From Parabacteroides sp900760525 (GTDB lineage Bacteria; Bacteroidota; Bacteroidia; Bacteroidales; Tannerellaceae), in assembly GCF_049860805.1 (NCBI RefSeq), contig NZ_CP187555.1, positions 1,488,001-1,552,000 of the forward strand: 64,000 nucleotides of DNA. The letters are read 5' to 3'. A model generated the notes under the pieces. That model was given only the letters and a program-made list of their open reading frames with translations. It was not told where the DNA came from and searched no databases. Positions 24,896 to 33,939 of this stretch are shown piece after piece. Numbering within the stretch: position 1 is the first letter of the stretch; every line of letters starts with the position of its first letter. The position numbers and the translations under genes were made by a program.

Positions 24896-26170
24896 ATGTT
24901 TAAATATTTTGTTGTATTTGCGGGAGCCTCTTTACTTGCAATATCTTTGCCGGTAAAGGCTCAGGAGCAACGCGATATTGTCGCACTCTCCTCTGAAGAA
25001 ATAACGACTCCTTCAGATACCGTGCCTCGAAAGGAGGTTGTCACTGTAGACGGTGTGGAATTGAACGAAAAGCAGTTGAAACGCTACTATCGCCAGTTGC
25101 GTAAAGATTCCATCCGGGCTCACAAAAATATATGGTGGTCCGTGCTCGGTGGGCCTTCCTATACGCCGGAAGCCTCGTTCGGAGTGGGCGGTGCCGTCCT
25201 TGCCAGCTTTCGAATTAATAAACAGGACACGGTTTCCCAACGTTCTTTCCTGCCTGCCGGTTTGAATCTGTCTATAAACGGGACCATTGTTGTTGCAGGC
25301 GCCGGGACGTTTTTCTTCAATGAGAACCGTTTCCGCATCTACATGAACTACGGTTATCGGAACGAGCCTTCACACTATTACGGCAAAGGATTTGAAAAAG
25401 CTGAGAATCTGGAAAGGAGCGATTCCACTACCCGGTTCCATAGGAGCTATTTCCAATTGTATCCGCGATTTGTATGGGAAGTCCGTCCGCACTTCTATTT
25501 GGGAGGCCTGTTCGACCTGAACTATACAAAAGTTTCGGATGTTAACCCGGTGATGGAAGAAGATCCTTATTTTCAAAAGTTCAAAAGAAAATACTTCAAT
25601 GTCGGCATTGGTGGACTCATCCAATATGACACACGCGACGATGTGGCAACACCTACACGTGGTATGTTGTTAGGGGCTAATTTCAAACTGTTCGGTAAAT
25701 ATCTGGGAGGTGCTTATAACTATGAGATCTTAGAACTTGAATACCGGCAATTTAAAAACGTATTCCGCCCGCGCAGTACACTTGCCTGGATTGCTAAAAG
25801 CCAGATCGGTTTAAGGGACGTTCCTTTTACGGAACTCCCGACTTTCGGCTCTCCTTTCGACCTTCGCGGTTACTATATGGGTAAATACCGGGATAAATCG
25901 ATGGCTTACGGAATCGTTGAATACCGTCATATGTTCGGCTCCCCGGCAAAATATAAAAGTGGGAACTTCTGGGCAAAATGCGGTTTCGTAGCATGGGTCG
26001 GTACCGGAACGATCGGTGAGACTCCTTTTGACTGGGACAAATGGAAATTGAATTTCGGAGCCGGTCTCCGGTTTCAGATGCAGCCGGGGAAGAACTTCAG
26101 GCTGGATATAGGCAAGGAACCCGGACAACCGGGTATGCAAGTCTATATGAACATGACAGAGGCTTTTTAA
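24896..26170 (+). CDS. BamA/TamA (Omp85)-family outer-membrane barrel protein
   Basis: 424 residues. A signal peptide (about 1-22, ending VKAQ) is followed by a short linker with a helical segment (ELNEKQLKRYYRQLRKDS) and a beta-barrel of about 330 residues made of alternating aromatic strands. The hallmark near 318-328 is FDLRGYYMGKYRD, corresponding to the Omp85 (V/I)RGY loop-6 motif; it ends in MTEAF, a C-terminal Phe as expected for barrels. No POTRA domains, so it resembles the short barrel found in patatin-like or surface-antigen proteins rather than BamA itself. Substrate unknown. Confidence 0.82.
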   Translation: MFKYFVVFAGASLLAISLPVKAQEQRDIVALSSEEITTPSDTVPRKEVVTVDGVELNEKQLKRYYRQLRKDSIRAHKNIWWSVLGGPSYTPEASFGVGGAVLASFRINKQDTVSQRSFLPAGLNLSINGTIVVAGAGTFFFNENRFRIYMNYGYRNEPSHYYGKGFEKAENLERSDSTTRFHRSYFQLYPRFVWEVRPHFYLGGLFDLNYTKVSDVNPVMEEDPYFQKFKRKYFNVGIGGLIQYDTRDDVATPTRGMLLGANFKLFGKYLGGAYNYEILELEYRQFKNVFRPRSTLAWIAKSQIGLRDVPFTELPTFGSPFDLRGYYMGKYRDKSMAYGIVEYRHMFGSPAKYKSGNFWAKCGFVAWVGTGTIGETPFDWDKWKLNFGAGLRFQMQPGKNFRLDIGKEPGQPGMQVYMNMTEAF

Positions 26171-26196
26171 GAAGGAATTACATTCATACAAAAGAG

Positions 26197-26244
26197 AAAA
26201 GGTGAAAGTTCATTTGCATAGCAAGTCGAGCTTTCACCTTTTTT
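26197..26244. terminator. Bidirectional terminator between convergent genes
   Basis: Arms AAAAGGTGAAAG (26197-26208) and CTTTCACCTTTT (26231-26242) with a 22-base loop; T-rich on both sides. Shared by the plus-strand barrel gene and the minus-strand DUF5686 gene. Confidence 0.8.
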
Positions 26245-26262
26245 ATTCTATGTTCCCTTTGA

Positions 26263-28821
26263 TCAAAATGACATTCGCATCATAAAACGAACACCTTTCG
26301 TTTGGATGCCAGGATGATCGCGATAGTTCAAACGCCATACATAATCGAGACGGAGGAACTTAAATATGTTTTCAATACCGACGCTTGCTTCCATATAAGG
26401 AGCTTTTCCAAACGTATAAGAGCCGTCAGGGAAAAGATACAAGCCGTCTCCCCCATTCATGGGATTATTTTTCTCCGTCAGATGCCCCCACATACCACGG
26501 AAGCAAAACACCTCTCTCCATTTCAACTTCTTGATGAGCGGCAAGCGGTTCAACAGGTTTCCGTTCATGTAATACGTCAAATCCCAGGATGCATACTCAT
26601 CACTGATGAATTCCATCGCATTCATATTCGTATATGATTCCGGTTGGATCGTATAAGAAAGGTTGGCATTCGGCAGGATCAGCAACGGATAAGGAACCTT
26701 GTTCCATACTTTCCCAGCTTTCGTGATAAGATCGATATAGCCGAAAGCCGAGAACCAGAAACGCTTCTGAATACCGATATCCGTACGTTGATAATCGTAC
26801 GACGAACCTAACAAATCTTTCTTTGCCATCACATGGCTGAAGTTGAAGATCAGCGCATCGAACGTAATCGGATAGCGAAGGTTACGCGTCTGGTAGAACT
26901 TTTCATCCTTGGCATAACGGAACTTCAATTCCAACTCCGTCATATCATAACTCTTAACCGGGCTGATCGTGCCATCCGGTCCGATCCGGTCGAACACGGC
27001 ATATTCGGTTGCATATTCACGACGGTTGCGGACGACAGCTCCGTAAGCCAGACCATTATAATGTTCGTGATAGTAAGTCAGTTCGGCCTGCCGTAAATAA
27101 GTAGCCCGCGTATCTTTCTGGCGTTTCCAGGCCAGGAACATATTATCCTTGCTGGCGTACATATATTGCTGTCCCAACTGGTTGATATCGTACATATATT
27201 CCAGGCGGATTGAGTTTAGCGGAAACTCCTTACGATATTCCTTACGATCGTTGAATGAATACTCGACAAGAGCATCATATTTCAGCTTTTCGTCTTTCGT
27301 ACCGTACGCCATATAGCCGTCAAAGAAAAGGTTTTTACTAAATGCAGTCGTCGTAGTTCCTCCCACACGGAAACGGGCTCCTTCGATCGCATTACCACTG
27401 ATTGTCGTATTCATGGGGCCGAACTCGAACTTGCTTTTAAGCGGATCCTTATTGGTCGGGATATATCCGGAGACAAGGATCGAAACAACTTTTTCCGTTA
27501 TATAGAAGATCGGAACGGAACGGAATTTAGCCATCAGCTTCTCTACCGAATTCGGATTCTTCTTAATCGCCTCTTCCGGCCGGTTGCTTGTCCAGAAATC
27601 CTCCGATTGCTGATAAGCATCCTTTAGCGTGATGACAGGTGCGCTCTCTTTGAACACAAGCGCGCGTTCGGCATCGGGTTCGTCAAACGAATGGTTGCTG
27701 TAGATATTCAAGCGCCGCGCATACATGCCTTTTGATTTCTCGCTCAATTTGAAATTGACATTGATATCGTCTTTCGTAATGATCCGCGTACTGTCGGGCG
27801 TACGTTCAAACGTTTGCTCGATCGTCATTCCGGATACAAAGTTCAGGTTGATATCCTTAGGCACATTCAGGATCGCTTTCTGTACAAAGAATGTAGAATC
27901 GAGCGTAACAAACAGATGCCCGGTGAAACCGAATGTCTCCGAATTAAAAGGGACAAATCCCAGATCCACACATTTCTGTCCGTTTACATTCAACGTATCG
28001 AGCAAATAATACTTGTAATAATTCGGTCCGATAGTAGAGAGCGGGCTGACAAACCGCTGCAAGAACAAAGGAATGTCATTCTTAAAAATATCGACTTCCC
28101 GGAAAACCTCATTCAAGAACTGCTGGATACCATCACGCGAGAAGATTTCATCCACGCCGGATGATTTATTCCCTTTTACAAGACGCTTCTCCGACTTCGG
28201 CTCTTTACGATAGTAGACCGATTCGACTTTTTCCTTTTCCGAAACCGGAAGAATAGTCGTACCGACATCGAGCGTATCAATAAAATCGACCAGGAAATCG
28301 AATTTACCCGGTTTTCCGTTCTTCTTAGGTTTAGGATGATAATCATTCATCGCAAACACCATCTTCTCATACTGATCGTATTGGAAATAGTCGTGGTTAC
28401 GCGGATCGTTACTCTCCCGTGAGGCAATGACCTGCTTTACAAACTTGACAGCCGGATTTTCTTTCTTGCTGTATTTCTCCTTCTTTGGTTTAACGACAAC
28501 TTCATTCAAGGCGATTCCGTTCGGAGCCAATTTTATTTTCAGATTATTCGTTTTACCCGGAATGATTTTAACCTCTTTCGTATCATATCCGAGATAAGAC
28601 ACCTCCAGGTTTTTGACATCGGTCGATGCGGAGAATGAAAAATTACCATCCCCGTCTGTTGCCGTGCCTATTGTCGTTCCTTTAAATATAATAGAAACGT
28701 AGGGTAATCCTTCCCCTGTAATCGAATCGGTTACGATTCCTTTTATGATCGTATTCTGTCCGTTTGCCATGCATGCCATAAACAAGGATGCCAGCAAAAA
28801 AACAATCTTCTTCCCCATCAC
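26263..28821 (-). CDS. Outer-membrane protein: carboxypeptidase-regulatory-like domain plus DUF5686
   Basis: 852 residues. Signal peptide (about 1-21), then a CarboxypepD_reg-like beta-sandwich at about 24-110 (GIVTDSITGEGLPYVSI, GTATDGDGNFSFSA, VSYLGYDTKEV), as at the N-terminus of TonB-linked Bacteroidetes proteins. The remaining 700 residues match the DUF5686 pattern and end in barrel-like strands with a C-terminal Phe (VRFMMRMSF). There is no TonB plug domain, so it is not a SusC. The cellular role of the family is not established. Confidence 0.85.
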   Translation of the reverse strand: MMGKKIVFLLASLFMACMANGQNTIIKGIVTDSITGEGLPYVSIIFKGTTIGTATDGDGNFSFSASTDVKNLEVSYLGYDTKEVKIIPGKTNNLKIKLAPNGIALNEVVVKPKKEKYSKKENPAVKFVKQVIASRESNDPRNHDYFQYDQYEKMVFAMNDYHPKPKKNGKPGKFDFLVDFIDTLDVGTTILPVSEKEKVESVYYRKEPKSEKRLVKGNKSSGVDEIFSRDGIQQFLNEVFREVDIFKNDIPLFLQRFVSPLSTIGPNYYKYYLLDTLNVNGQKCVDLGFVPFNSETFGFTGHLFVTLDSTFFVQKAILNVPKDINLNFVSGMTIEQTFERTPDSTRIITKDDINVNFKLSEKSKGMYARRLNIYSNHSFDEPDAERALVFKESAPVITLKDAYQQSEDFWTSNRPEEAIKKNPNSVEKLMAKFRSVPIFYITEKVVSILVSGYIPTNKDPLKSKFEFGPMNTTISGNAIEGARFRVGGTTTTAFSKNLFFDGYMAYGTKDEKLKYDALVEYSFNDRKEYRKEFPLNSIRLEYMYDINQLGQQYMYASKDNMFLAWKRQKDTRATYLRQAELTYYHEHYNGLAYGAVVRNRREYATEYAVFDRIGPDGTISPVKSYDMTELELKFRYAKDEKFYQTRNLRYPITFDALIFNFSHVMAKKDLLGSSYDYQRTDIGIQKRFWFSAFGYIDLITKAGKVWNKVPYPLLILPNANLSYTIQPESYTNMNAMEFISDEYASWDLTYYMNGNLLNRLPLIKKLKWREVFCFRGMWGHLTEKNNPMNGGDGLYLFPDGSYTFGKAPYMEASVGIENIFKFLRLDYVWRLNYRDHPGIQTKGVRFMMRMSF

Positions 28822-28941
28822 AATTCCTTATCCTTTTATTTTTACTTTATCCCTAATTAAACCGCTGCAAAAGTATAACAGATTCTTTTTACAGAGTGTT
28901 CCAAAACACGCACATAATATTCCAATTATAAAAAATCTTCC

Positions 28942-28949
28942 TACCTTTG
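28942..28949 (+). promoter_or_regulatory. -7 element of the thiamine operon
   Basis: TACCTTTG, six bases before the riboswitch begins, so transcription would start at its 5' edge. Confidence 0.5.
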
Positions 28950-28954
28950 TCCTC

Positions 28955-29033
28955 CGAAAGGGGTGCCATACTGTTAACGGGCTGAGATTATACCCTCATG
29001 AACCTGATGCGGGTAATGCCGCCGTAGGAAACA
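28955..29033 (+). ncRNA. TPP riboswitch (THI box)
   Basis: The thi-box consensus can be read in order: GGGGTGCC, GGCTGAGAT, ACCC, GAACCTGATGCGGGTAATGC and CCGTAGGAA, with P1/P2/P4/P5 helices in the right arrangement. It lies 37 bases before thiD and should shut off the operon when thiamine pyrophosphate is bound. Confidence 0.96.
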
Positions 29034-29069
29034 ACAGACAAGGCTTTTTCCCTCCTTTTATATGTAGAA

Positions 29070-29909
29070 ATGAAAAGAAACACGATGTTCCGCTATCCGG
29101 TGGCACTTACTATAGCCGGTTCAGACAGCGGCGGCGGTGCCGGCATTCAAGCGGATCTGAAAACATTTTCGGCTTTAGGAGTCTTCGGAGCCTCTGCCAT
29201 CACATCGATCACAGCCCAGAACACACAGGGTGTAAGAGGAATACAAGCTATTTCCCCGGAGATTGTCGAAGGACAGATTCATGCCGTATTTGAAGACCTG
29301 ACAGTCGACGCCGTCAAGATCGGGATGCTGCATAACCGGGAAGCAGCCCGGATCGTAGCCCGTTCGATCGATCGTTTCTCCCCGTCGAAAATCATCCTCG
29401 ATCCGGTCATGATCTCCACCAGCGGCAGCAAGCTGATGGAAGACGAAGCAATCGAAGTCATCATAAAAGAGCTTTTCCACCGCGTCACATTGATCACTCC
29501 GAATATAGACGAAGCGGCTTTCCTTTCCGGCATACCGATATGCAACGAGGAAGATATGGAAATAGCCGCACAGAAACTGTTGGCTTTGGGATGCCGTTCC
29601 GTACTGATGAAAGGCGGACATCTGGAAGGCAAAGAAATGGCCGATATCCTGTTTACACGCGATGAAGCCCCGCTCCGGCTGGCAGTTCCGACCATTCATA
29701 CCCTGAACACACATGGCACAGGTTGCACGCTCTCGTCGGCCATTGCCGCCTATATGGCATTAGGGAAAGAACTGCCGGATGCCGTACGTTCGGCAAAAAA
29801 CTATATAACGGCAGCCCTCGATGCCGGAGCCGATGTAAAGACCGGGCATGGACACGGGCCTCTCAACCATTTCTTCAATCCGGTCCCACTTATAAAAATA
29901 AAAGGATGA
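29070..29909 (+). CDS. thiD: Hydroxymethylpyrimidine/phosphomethylpyrimidine kinase ThiD
   Basis: 279 residues of the ribokinase fold. Motifs: ALTIAGSDSGGGAGIQADLK near 11-30 (HMP binding), KIGMLHNREAARIV near 90, DPVMISTSGSKLM near 112, LITPNIDEAAFLSG near 143, and the anion-hole/catalytic loop HTLNTHGTGCTLSSAIA near 213-229. It phosphorylates HMP and HMP-P to HMP-PP, which ThiE uses. First gene after the riboswitch and overlaps the next by ATGA. Confidence 0.97.
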   Translation: MKRNTMFRYPVALTIAGSDSGGGAGIQADLKTFSALGVFGASAITSITAQNTQGVRGIQAISPEIVEGQIHAVFEDLTVDAVKIGMLHNREAARIVARSIDRFSPSKIILDPVMISTSGSKLMEDEAIEVIIKELFHRVTLITPNIDEAAFLSGIPICNEEDMEIAAQKLLALGCRSVLMKGGHLEGKEMADILFTRDEAPLRLAVPTIHTLNTHGTGCTLSSAIAAYMALGKELPDAVRSAKNYITAALDAGADVKTGHGHGPLNHFFNPVPLIKIKG

Positions 29910-30505
29910 AAAGGCTGATCGTAATTACTACGCCCTACTTTTTCCGGGGAGAAAGTGTCGTACTGACGCATCTTTTCGAGGAAGGAATGCAACGTCTTCA
30001 CTTGCGCAAACCGGATGGCGATGCTGATGAATTACGCAGATTACTGGATAAGGTTCCGGCCATCCATTATCCGAAAATCGTGCTTCATGATTGTTTCGGA
30101 CTGGCAGCGGATTATGGCTTGGGAGGCGTGCATCTGAACAAACGCAGCCATCAGGCGCCGGCGGGTTTTACGGGCACAATCAGCCGTTCTTGTCATTCCG
30201 TCGGAGAACTCGAACAGTTCCGGACACTCGACTATCTGTTTCTCAGTCCTATTTTCCAGAGTATATCGAAAGAGGGTTACGGGAATGGCTTTGAAATGGA
30301 AACACTCCGCGAGGCGTCAGATGCCGGAATTATCAATGACAAAGTCATAGCCTTAGGAGGCATAGACCTGACAACTCTTCCGTTTCTGCGTCCTTTCCGT
30401 TTCGGGGGAGCAGCCGTATTGGGAGCACTTTGGGGAGATCGTCCTTCGGCAGACAGACTGGATTCTATTATTAAACAATATAAAAAGCTACAAGTATGGA
30501 ATTAG
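29906..30505 (+). CDS. ThiE/TenI-like thiamine phosphate synthase paralogue
   Basis: 199 residues from the ATG at 29906, which overlaps the thiD stop (ATGA); the frame is open upstream but the family starts at MKRLIVITTP. It has the ThiE/TenI barrel: RLHLRKPDGD near 32-41, GLGGVHLNKRS near 73, FLSPIFQSISKEGYG near 115 and VIALGGIDL near 146. The pyrophosphate-binding residues of ThiE (KNxxP-type loop and the Mg-binding Asp pair) are weak, so it may act like TenI (thiazole tautomerase) rather than as a synthase. It precedes a clear ThiE. Confidence 0.85.
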   Translation: MKRLIVITTPYFFRGESVVLTHLFEEGMQRLHLRKPDGDADELRRLLDKVPAIHYPKIVLHDCFGLAADYGLGGVHLNKRSHQAPAGFTGTISRSCHSVGELEQFRTLDYLFLSPIFQSISKEGYGNGFEMETLREASDAGIINDKVIALGGIDLTTLPFLRPFRFGGAAVLGALWGDRPSADRLDSIIKQYKKLQVWN

Positions 30506-31233
30506 ATGATTTTTTATATATGAGTGCAGGCAGAGGAAGGTATGCCTGCTTCACTGGTACGAACCGGTTGATGTTCATCACACATCGTACGGACAAATAC
30601 ACAGAGTTGGATGAAGTCAAAATGGTGACCAAAGGCGGTTGCACTTGGGTCCAACTCCGCATGAAAGAGAATTTGAACCTGGAAGTCGCCAAGGCAGTCT
30701 CGCATTTTACGCTGTTTAACTGCGAAACGGATTGTGTCTGCTGCTTGGACGACGACCTGGAAATGGCCTTCAAAGCCGGCATCCACTGCGTTCATTTAGG
30801 GAAGAACGACACGCCAGTCTCCGAAGCCTGGCGCCGCATTATCGAGAGAGGGCAAGCAGACCTCTTCCTGGTCGGGGCGACGGCCAACACGTTCGAAGAT
30901 ATCCTGAAGGCAGACCGGGAAGGAGCCTCCTATATCGGCCTGGGCCCCTATCGTTACACCGAAACGAAAAAGAACCTGAGCCCCGTATTGGGATTGGAAG
31001 GATATCAAAAAATCATGGAACAATATAGGGAAGCAGGACTCGAAATTCCTATCTTTGCCATCGGAGGGATCGAGTTTGAAGACATTGCCCCGCTGATGGA
31101 GACAGGAATAGAAGGTATCGCCGTTTCCGGAGCGATCATCAATGCAGAAGATCCGGTGGAAGAAACACGCCGTTTCATCCGGGAGATCAACAAACATAAA
31201 CCGGACCCTTGCAGAGACGATTCTGAACTATAA
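30496..31233 (+). CDS. thiE: Thiamine phosphate synthase ThiE
   Basis: 245 residues as read from 30496, overlapping the previous gene by ten bases. An internal Met at residue 26 (LMFITHRTDKY) could be the true start; the first 24 residues have no match to the fold. Catalytic motifs are good: GGCTWVQLRMKE, DDDLEMAFKAGIHCVHLGKND, GLGPYRYTETKKNLSP and FAIGGIEFEDIAPLMETGIE. It joins HMP-PP and the thiazole phosphate to thiamine phosphate. The thiazole genes (thiS, G, H) are not in this operon. Confidence 0.93.
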   Translation: MELDDFLYMSAGRGRYACFTGTNRLMFITHRTDKYTELDEVKMVTKGGCTWVQLRMKENLNLEVAKAVSHFTLFNCETDCVCCLDDDLEMAFKAGIHCVHLGKNDTPVSEAWRRIIERGQADLFLVGATANTFEDILKADREGASYIGLGPYRYTETKKNLSPVLGLEGYQKIMEQYREAGLEIPIFAIGGIEFEDIAPLMETGIEGIAVSGAIINAEDPVEETRRFIREINKHKPDPCRDDSEL

Positions 31234-31251
31234 AAAATAAATAATATAACT

Positions 31252-32958
31252 ATGGCAAGTAAAAACAAAATACGCATCACGTATCCTTCTTCAGAAAAGG
31301 TCTATGTACGCGGTAAAATCCACAAAATAAGCGTAGGTATGCGGAAGATCAAAATCCTGGATACCGTCACGCGCAATGAAAAGGACGAGCTGATATATAA
31401 GAAGAACAATCCCGTAATCGTGTATGATACCAGCGGACCGTATTCAGACCCGAAAATCAAAATCAATACGCAAAACGGCATTCCCCGCATACGTGAATCC
31501 TGGTACGCGGGACGCAAGGACCTGATACGCTTGAAGGAGCTGACCTCCGACTACGGCCGCCAGCGTTTGGCCGATCCCTCGTTGGACAGCATCCGCTTTC
31601 CGAAAAAGCATCTGCCCTATCGGGCGAAAGCCGGTAAAAACATCACCCAGATGTATTACGCCAAACGGCGCATCATCACTCCGGAAATGGAATATGTCGC
31701 CATCCGCGAAAACCAGCAGATCGAGGCATTGGGGCTGAAATCATATATCACCCCCGAATTTGTCCGTAAGGAAATTGCCGCCGGGCGTGCCATCATCCCC
31801 GCCAATATCAACCATCCGGAAGCCGAACCGATGATTATCGGCCGGAAATTCTTAGTGAAGATCAATACCAACATCGGTAACTCCGCCCTCTCGTCCGGTA
31901 TCGAAGAAGAGATCGAAAAGGCCGTTTGGAGCTGCAAATGGGGAGGCGACACGCTGATGGACCTTTCTACGGGCGACAATATCCATGAAACCCGCGAATG
32001 GATCATCCGCAACTGCCCGGTGCCGATGGGAACGGTTCCGATCTACCAGGCGTTGGAAAAAGTGGACGGAAAGATTGAAGATCTGAGTTGGGAAATCTAT
32101 CGTGACACACTGATCGAACAGGCCGAACAGGGTGTCGACTATTTCACCATCCATGCCGGTTTGTTGAAGAAGCATATCGAACTGACACAGACGCGCTTGA
32201 CAGGCATCGTCTCACGCGGAGGTTCAATCATGGCCAAGTGGATGCAGCTCCATAACGAAGAGAATTTCCTGTACACGCATTTCACCGAAATCTGCAAGAT
32301 ACTGAAAATGTATGATATTGCCGTCTCGATCGGCGACGGCCTCCGTCCCGGCTCCATTTACGATGCGAACGATGCCGCCCAGTTTGCCGAGCTGCATACG
32401 ATGGGCGAACTGGCACAGATCGCCTGGGGCCAGTTCGTGCAGGTTATCATCGAAGGCCCGGGCCATGTCCCGATGAACAAGATACAGGAGAACATGAAGG
32501 AACAGCAATATGCCTGCCATAACGCCCCGTTCTACACCTTAGGCCCGCTGACAACCGATATAGCTCCGGGTTACGACCATATCACATCGGCTATCGGCGC
32601 CGCCCAGATTGCCTGGCAAGGCACGGCGATGATCTGTTATGTCACCCCGAAGGAACATCTGGGCCTGCCGAACAAGGAAGACGTCCGCACGGGTGTTCTC
32701 GCCTATAAGATTGCCGCCCACGCCGCCGACCTGGCCAAAGGGCATCCCGGCGCACAGGTCCGCGACAATGCTTTGAGCAAAGCCCGTTTCGAATTCCGCT
32801 GGAGAGACCAGTTCAACTTGTCGCTCGACCCGGAACGCGCACTGCAATATTACAACGACAGTGCCGTGATGGACGGCGAATACTGTACGATGTGCGGTCC
32901 TAACTTCTGCGCCATGCGGTTGAACAAGGATTTGCATAAGGAGAGTTGTGATAAATAG
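31252..32958 (+). CDS. thiC: Phosphomethylpyrimidine synthase ThiC
   Basis: 568 residues. A radical SAM enzyme that makes HMP-P from aminoimidazole ribotide. The characteristic C-terminal cluster motif CxxCxxxxC (CTMCGPNFC near 550-558) and the family core are present: GTVPIYQALEK, FTIHAGLLKKH, SRGGSIMAKWM, GDGLRPGSIYDANDAAQF and EGPGHVPMNKI. It is the last gene of the riboswitch operon. Only three bases separate it from the convergent HU-like gene, and no terminator is visible between them. Confidence 0.98.
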   Translation: MASKNKIRITYPSSEKVYVRGKIHKISVGMRKIKILDTVTRNEKDELIYKKNNPVIVYDTSGPYSDPKIKINTQNGIPRIRESWYAGRKDLIRLKELTSDYGRQRLADPSLDSIRFPKKHLPYRAKAGKNITQMYYAKRRIITPEMEYVAIRENQQIEALGLKSYITPEFVRKEIAAGRAIIPANINHPEAEPMIIGRKFLVKINTNIGNSALSSGIEEEIEKAVWSCKWGGDTLMDLSTGDNIHETREWIIRNCPVPMGTVPIYQALEKVDGKIEDLSWEIYRDTLIEQAEQGVDYFTIHAGLLKKHIELTQTRLTGIVSRGGSIMAKWMQLHNEENFLYTHFTEICKILKMYDIAVSIGDGLRPGSIYDANDAAQFAELHTMGELAQIAWGQFVQVIIEGPGHVPMNKIQENMKEQQYACHNAPFYTLGPLTTDIAPGYDHITSAIGAAQIAWQGTAMICYVTPKEHLGLPNKEDVRTGVLAYKIAAHAADLAKGHPGAQVRDNALSKARFEFRWRDQFNLSLDPERALQYYNDSAVMDGEYCTMCGPNFCAMRLNKDLHKESCDK

Positions 32959-32961
32959 GAA

Positions 32962-33573
32962 TCATTCCTCTTTTTCGGCAAGGATATATACACGATGTGT
33001 CTTATATCCTTGCCTTTGTACCAGCTTTTCTTCCTCAAACTTCTTGAAATCGCTTTTCGCCACATAATAGGTACAACCCACAAACCTTTGATAATCCGTC
33101 AGGTTGATAAAACGGTGCATGTCCAGATAAGCCATCAGCTTTGCTCGACGTCCCTCATAATCAAACTTCGACACATTCGTACGCTTCACCTTCTGAGGTT
33201 GGCTTTTCCGTACCTGTTCTTTCAGTTTTTTCGAGCAACGGAAGTTCACGCCATCCACCCGCACTTTATACATTTCCTCTCCTTTCTCGTTCATCCCGTC
33301 TTTAAAAGTCTTCAAAGCCGGCGAGAAAAAGCCCAATCCCTCCAGCTCTACGCAGGAACCATACGACAGTTCCCGTCCGACATATTTCGATAAAGCATCC
33401 AACACCCCTTTGATATCGGCCGAGTTGACCGAACAGCATTCATTGATGAACGAGCAGATCTCATCCAACTTCTTTGTTTCCCGGCTGATTAGCCGGGCAT
33501 AGGCTTTCTTTGCGGCATTGCCTTTTTTGTTTTCCGCCGGCATCTGGTAAATACCGAATTGCACTCTTCCCAT
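32962..33573 (-). CDS. HU/IHF-like DNA-binding protein of Bacteroidetes
   Basis: 203 residues. The N-terminal 130 or so have the HU-type pattern seen in many Bacteroidetes proteins: an N-terminal strand (MGRVQFGIYQMP), a helical pair (EICSFINECCSVNSADIKGV), then YGSCVELEGLGFFSPAL, which corresponds to the HU beta arms (G-x-F). The C-terminal 65 residues (FDYEGRRAKLMAYLDMHRF, then LTDYQRFVGC) look like a small winged-helix domain. It probably bends or organises DNA. The gene has a 200-base leader full of inverted repeats. Confidence 0.75.
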   Translation of the reverse strand: MGRVQFGIYQMPAENKKGNAAKKAYARLISRETKKLDEICSFINECCSVNSADIKGVLDALSKYVGRELSYGSCVELEGLGFFSPALKTFKDGMNEKGEEMYKVRVDGVNFRCSKKLKEQVRKSQPQKVKRTNVSKFDYEGRRAKLMAYLDMHRFINLTDYQRFVGCTYYVAKSDFKKFEEEKLVQRQGYKTHRVYILAEKEE

Positions 33574-33618
33574 CCTTACTTTCGTGTTTTATTAATTACC
33601 AACTCCCATAAACTTCCC

Positions 33619-33662
33619 GTTTCCATCCCATGCATCCGCTGTTTTCATCCCATGTATCCGCA
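33619..33662. repeat. Two tandem 22-bp direct repeats
   Basis: Units at 33619-33640 and 33641-33662 share 19 of 22 bases (core CATCCCATG, then ATCCGC). The period matches that of the hypF-hypA block although the sequence differs. They are in the leader of the HU-like gene. Confidence 0.7.
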
Positions 33663-33666
33663 AAAA

Positions 33667-33782
33667 GATGCAAGTGTAATTTGTTCTCTACGTCGCCGGG
33701 CATATTCCCGACGTCGTCGTATATATTTTCGGCAACGACGTATATTTACACGACGTCGTCGAAAACAAATTACATTTGCATC
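33667..33782. repeat. Long inverted repeat with iterated CGTCG motifs
   Basis: Arms 33667-33688 and 33761-33782 match at 20 of 22 positions when one is reverse-complemented (core TGTAATTTGTT). Between them ACGTCG or CGACGT elements recur at least four times, with a CGGG/CCCG hairpin. The block would fold in the 5' leader of the HU-like transcript. The 366-base gap otherwise holds no gene. Confidence 0.75.
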
Positions 33783-33812
33783 AAATGTACGATATATAAG
33801 GAGGAAAAACAA
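33782..33812 (-). promoter_or_regulatory. Promoter of the HU-like gene
   Basis: Minus-strand TTG (33810-33812), 20-base spacer, TACATTTG (33782-33789). The -7 box belongs to a perfect palindrome, TACATTTG-CAT-CAAATGTA (33771-33789), so the plus strand also carries a TACATTTG here. Confidence 0.55.
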
Positions 33813-33882
33813 GAGAATCAAGGAGGAATGTCTCATTTTAAGCAATAAAAACAAAAGGATTGCTTAATGCAAAGAAAAATAC

Positions 33883-33890
33883 TATTTTTG
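33883..33890 (+). promoter_or_regulatory. -7 element of the oxidoreductase gene
   Basis: TATTTTTG, 50 bases before the ATG at 33940. Confidence 0.45.
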
Positions 33891-33939
33891 TATAAATTCT
33901 AATTTGATAAGACGAAAACGAAAAAAGTAAATTTCAACA

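Noticed and set aside
33645..33854. Arg-rich frames on both strands across the repeat block
   Set aside because: They arise from the iterated CGTCG/CGACG bases (arginine and serine codons in several frames) and have no family or start signal.
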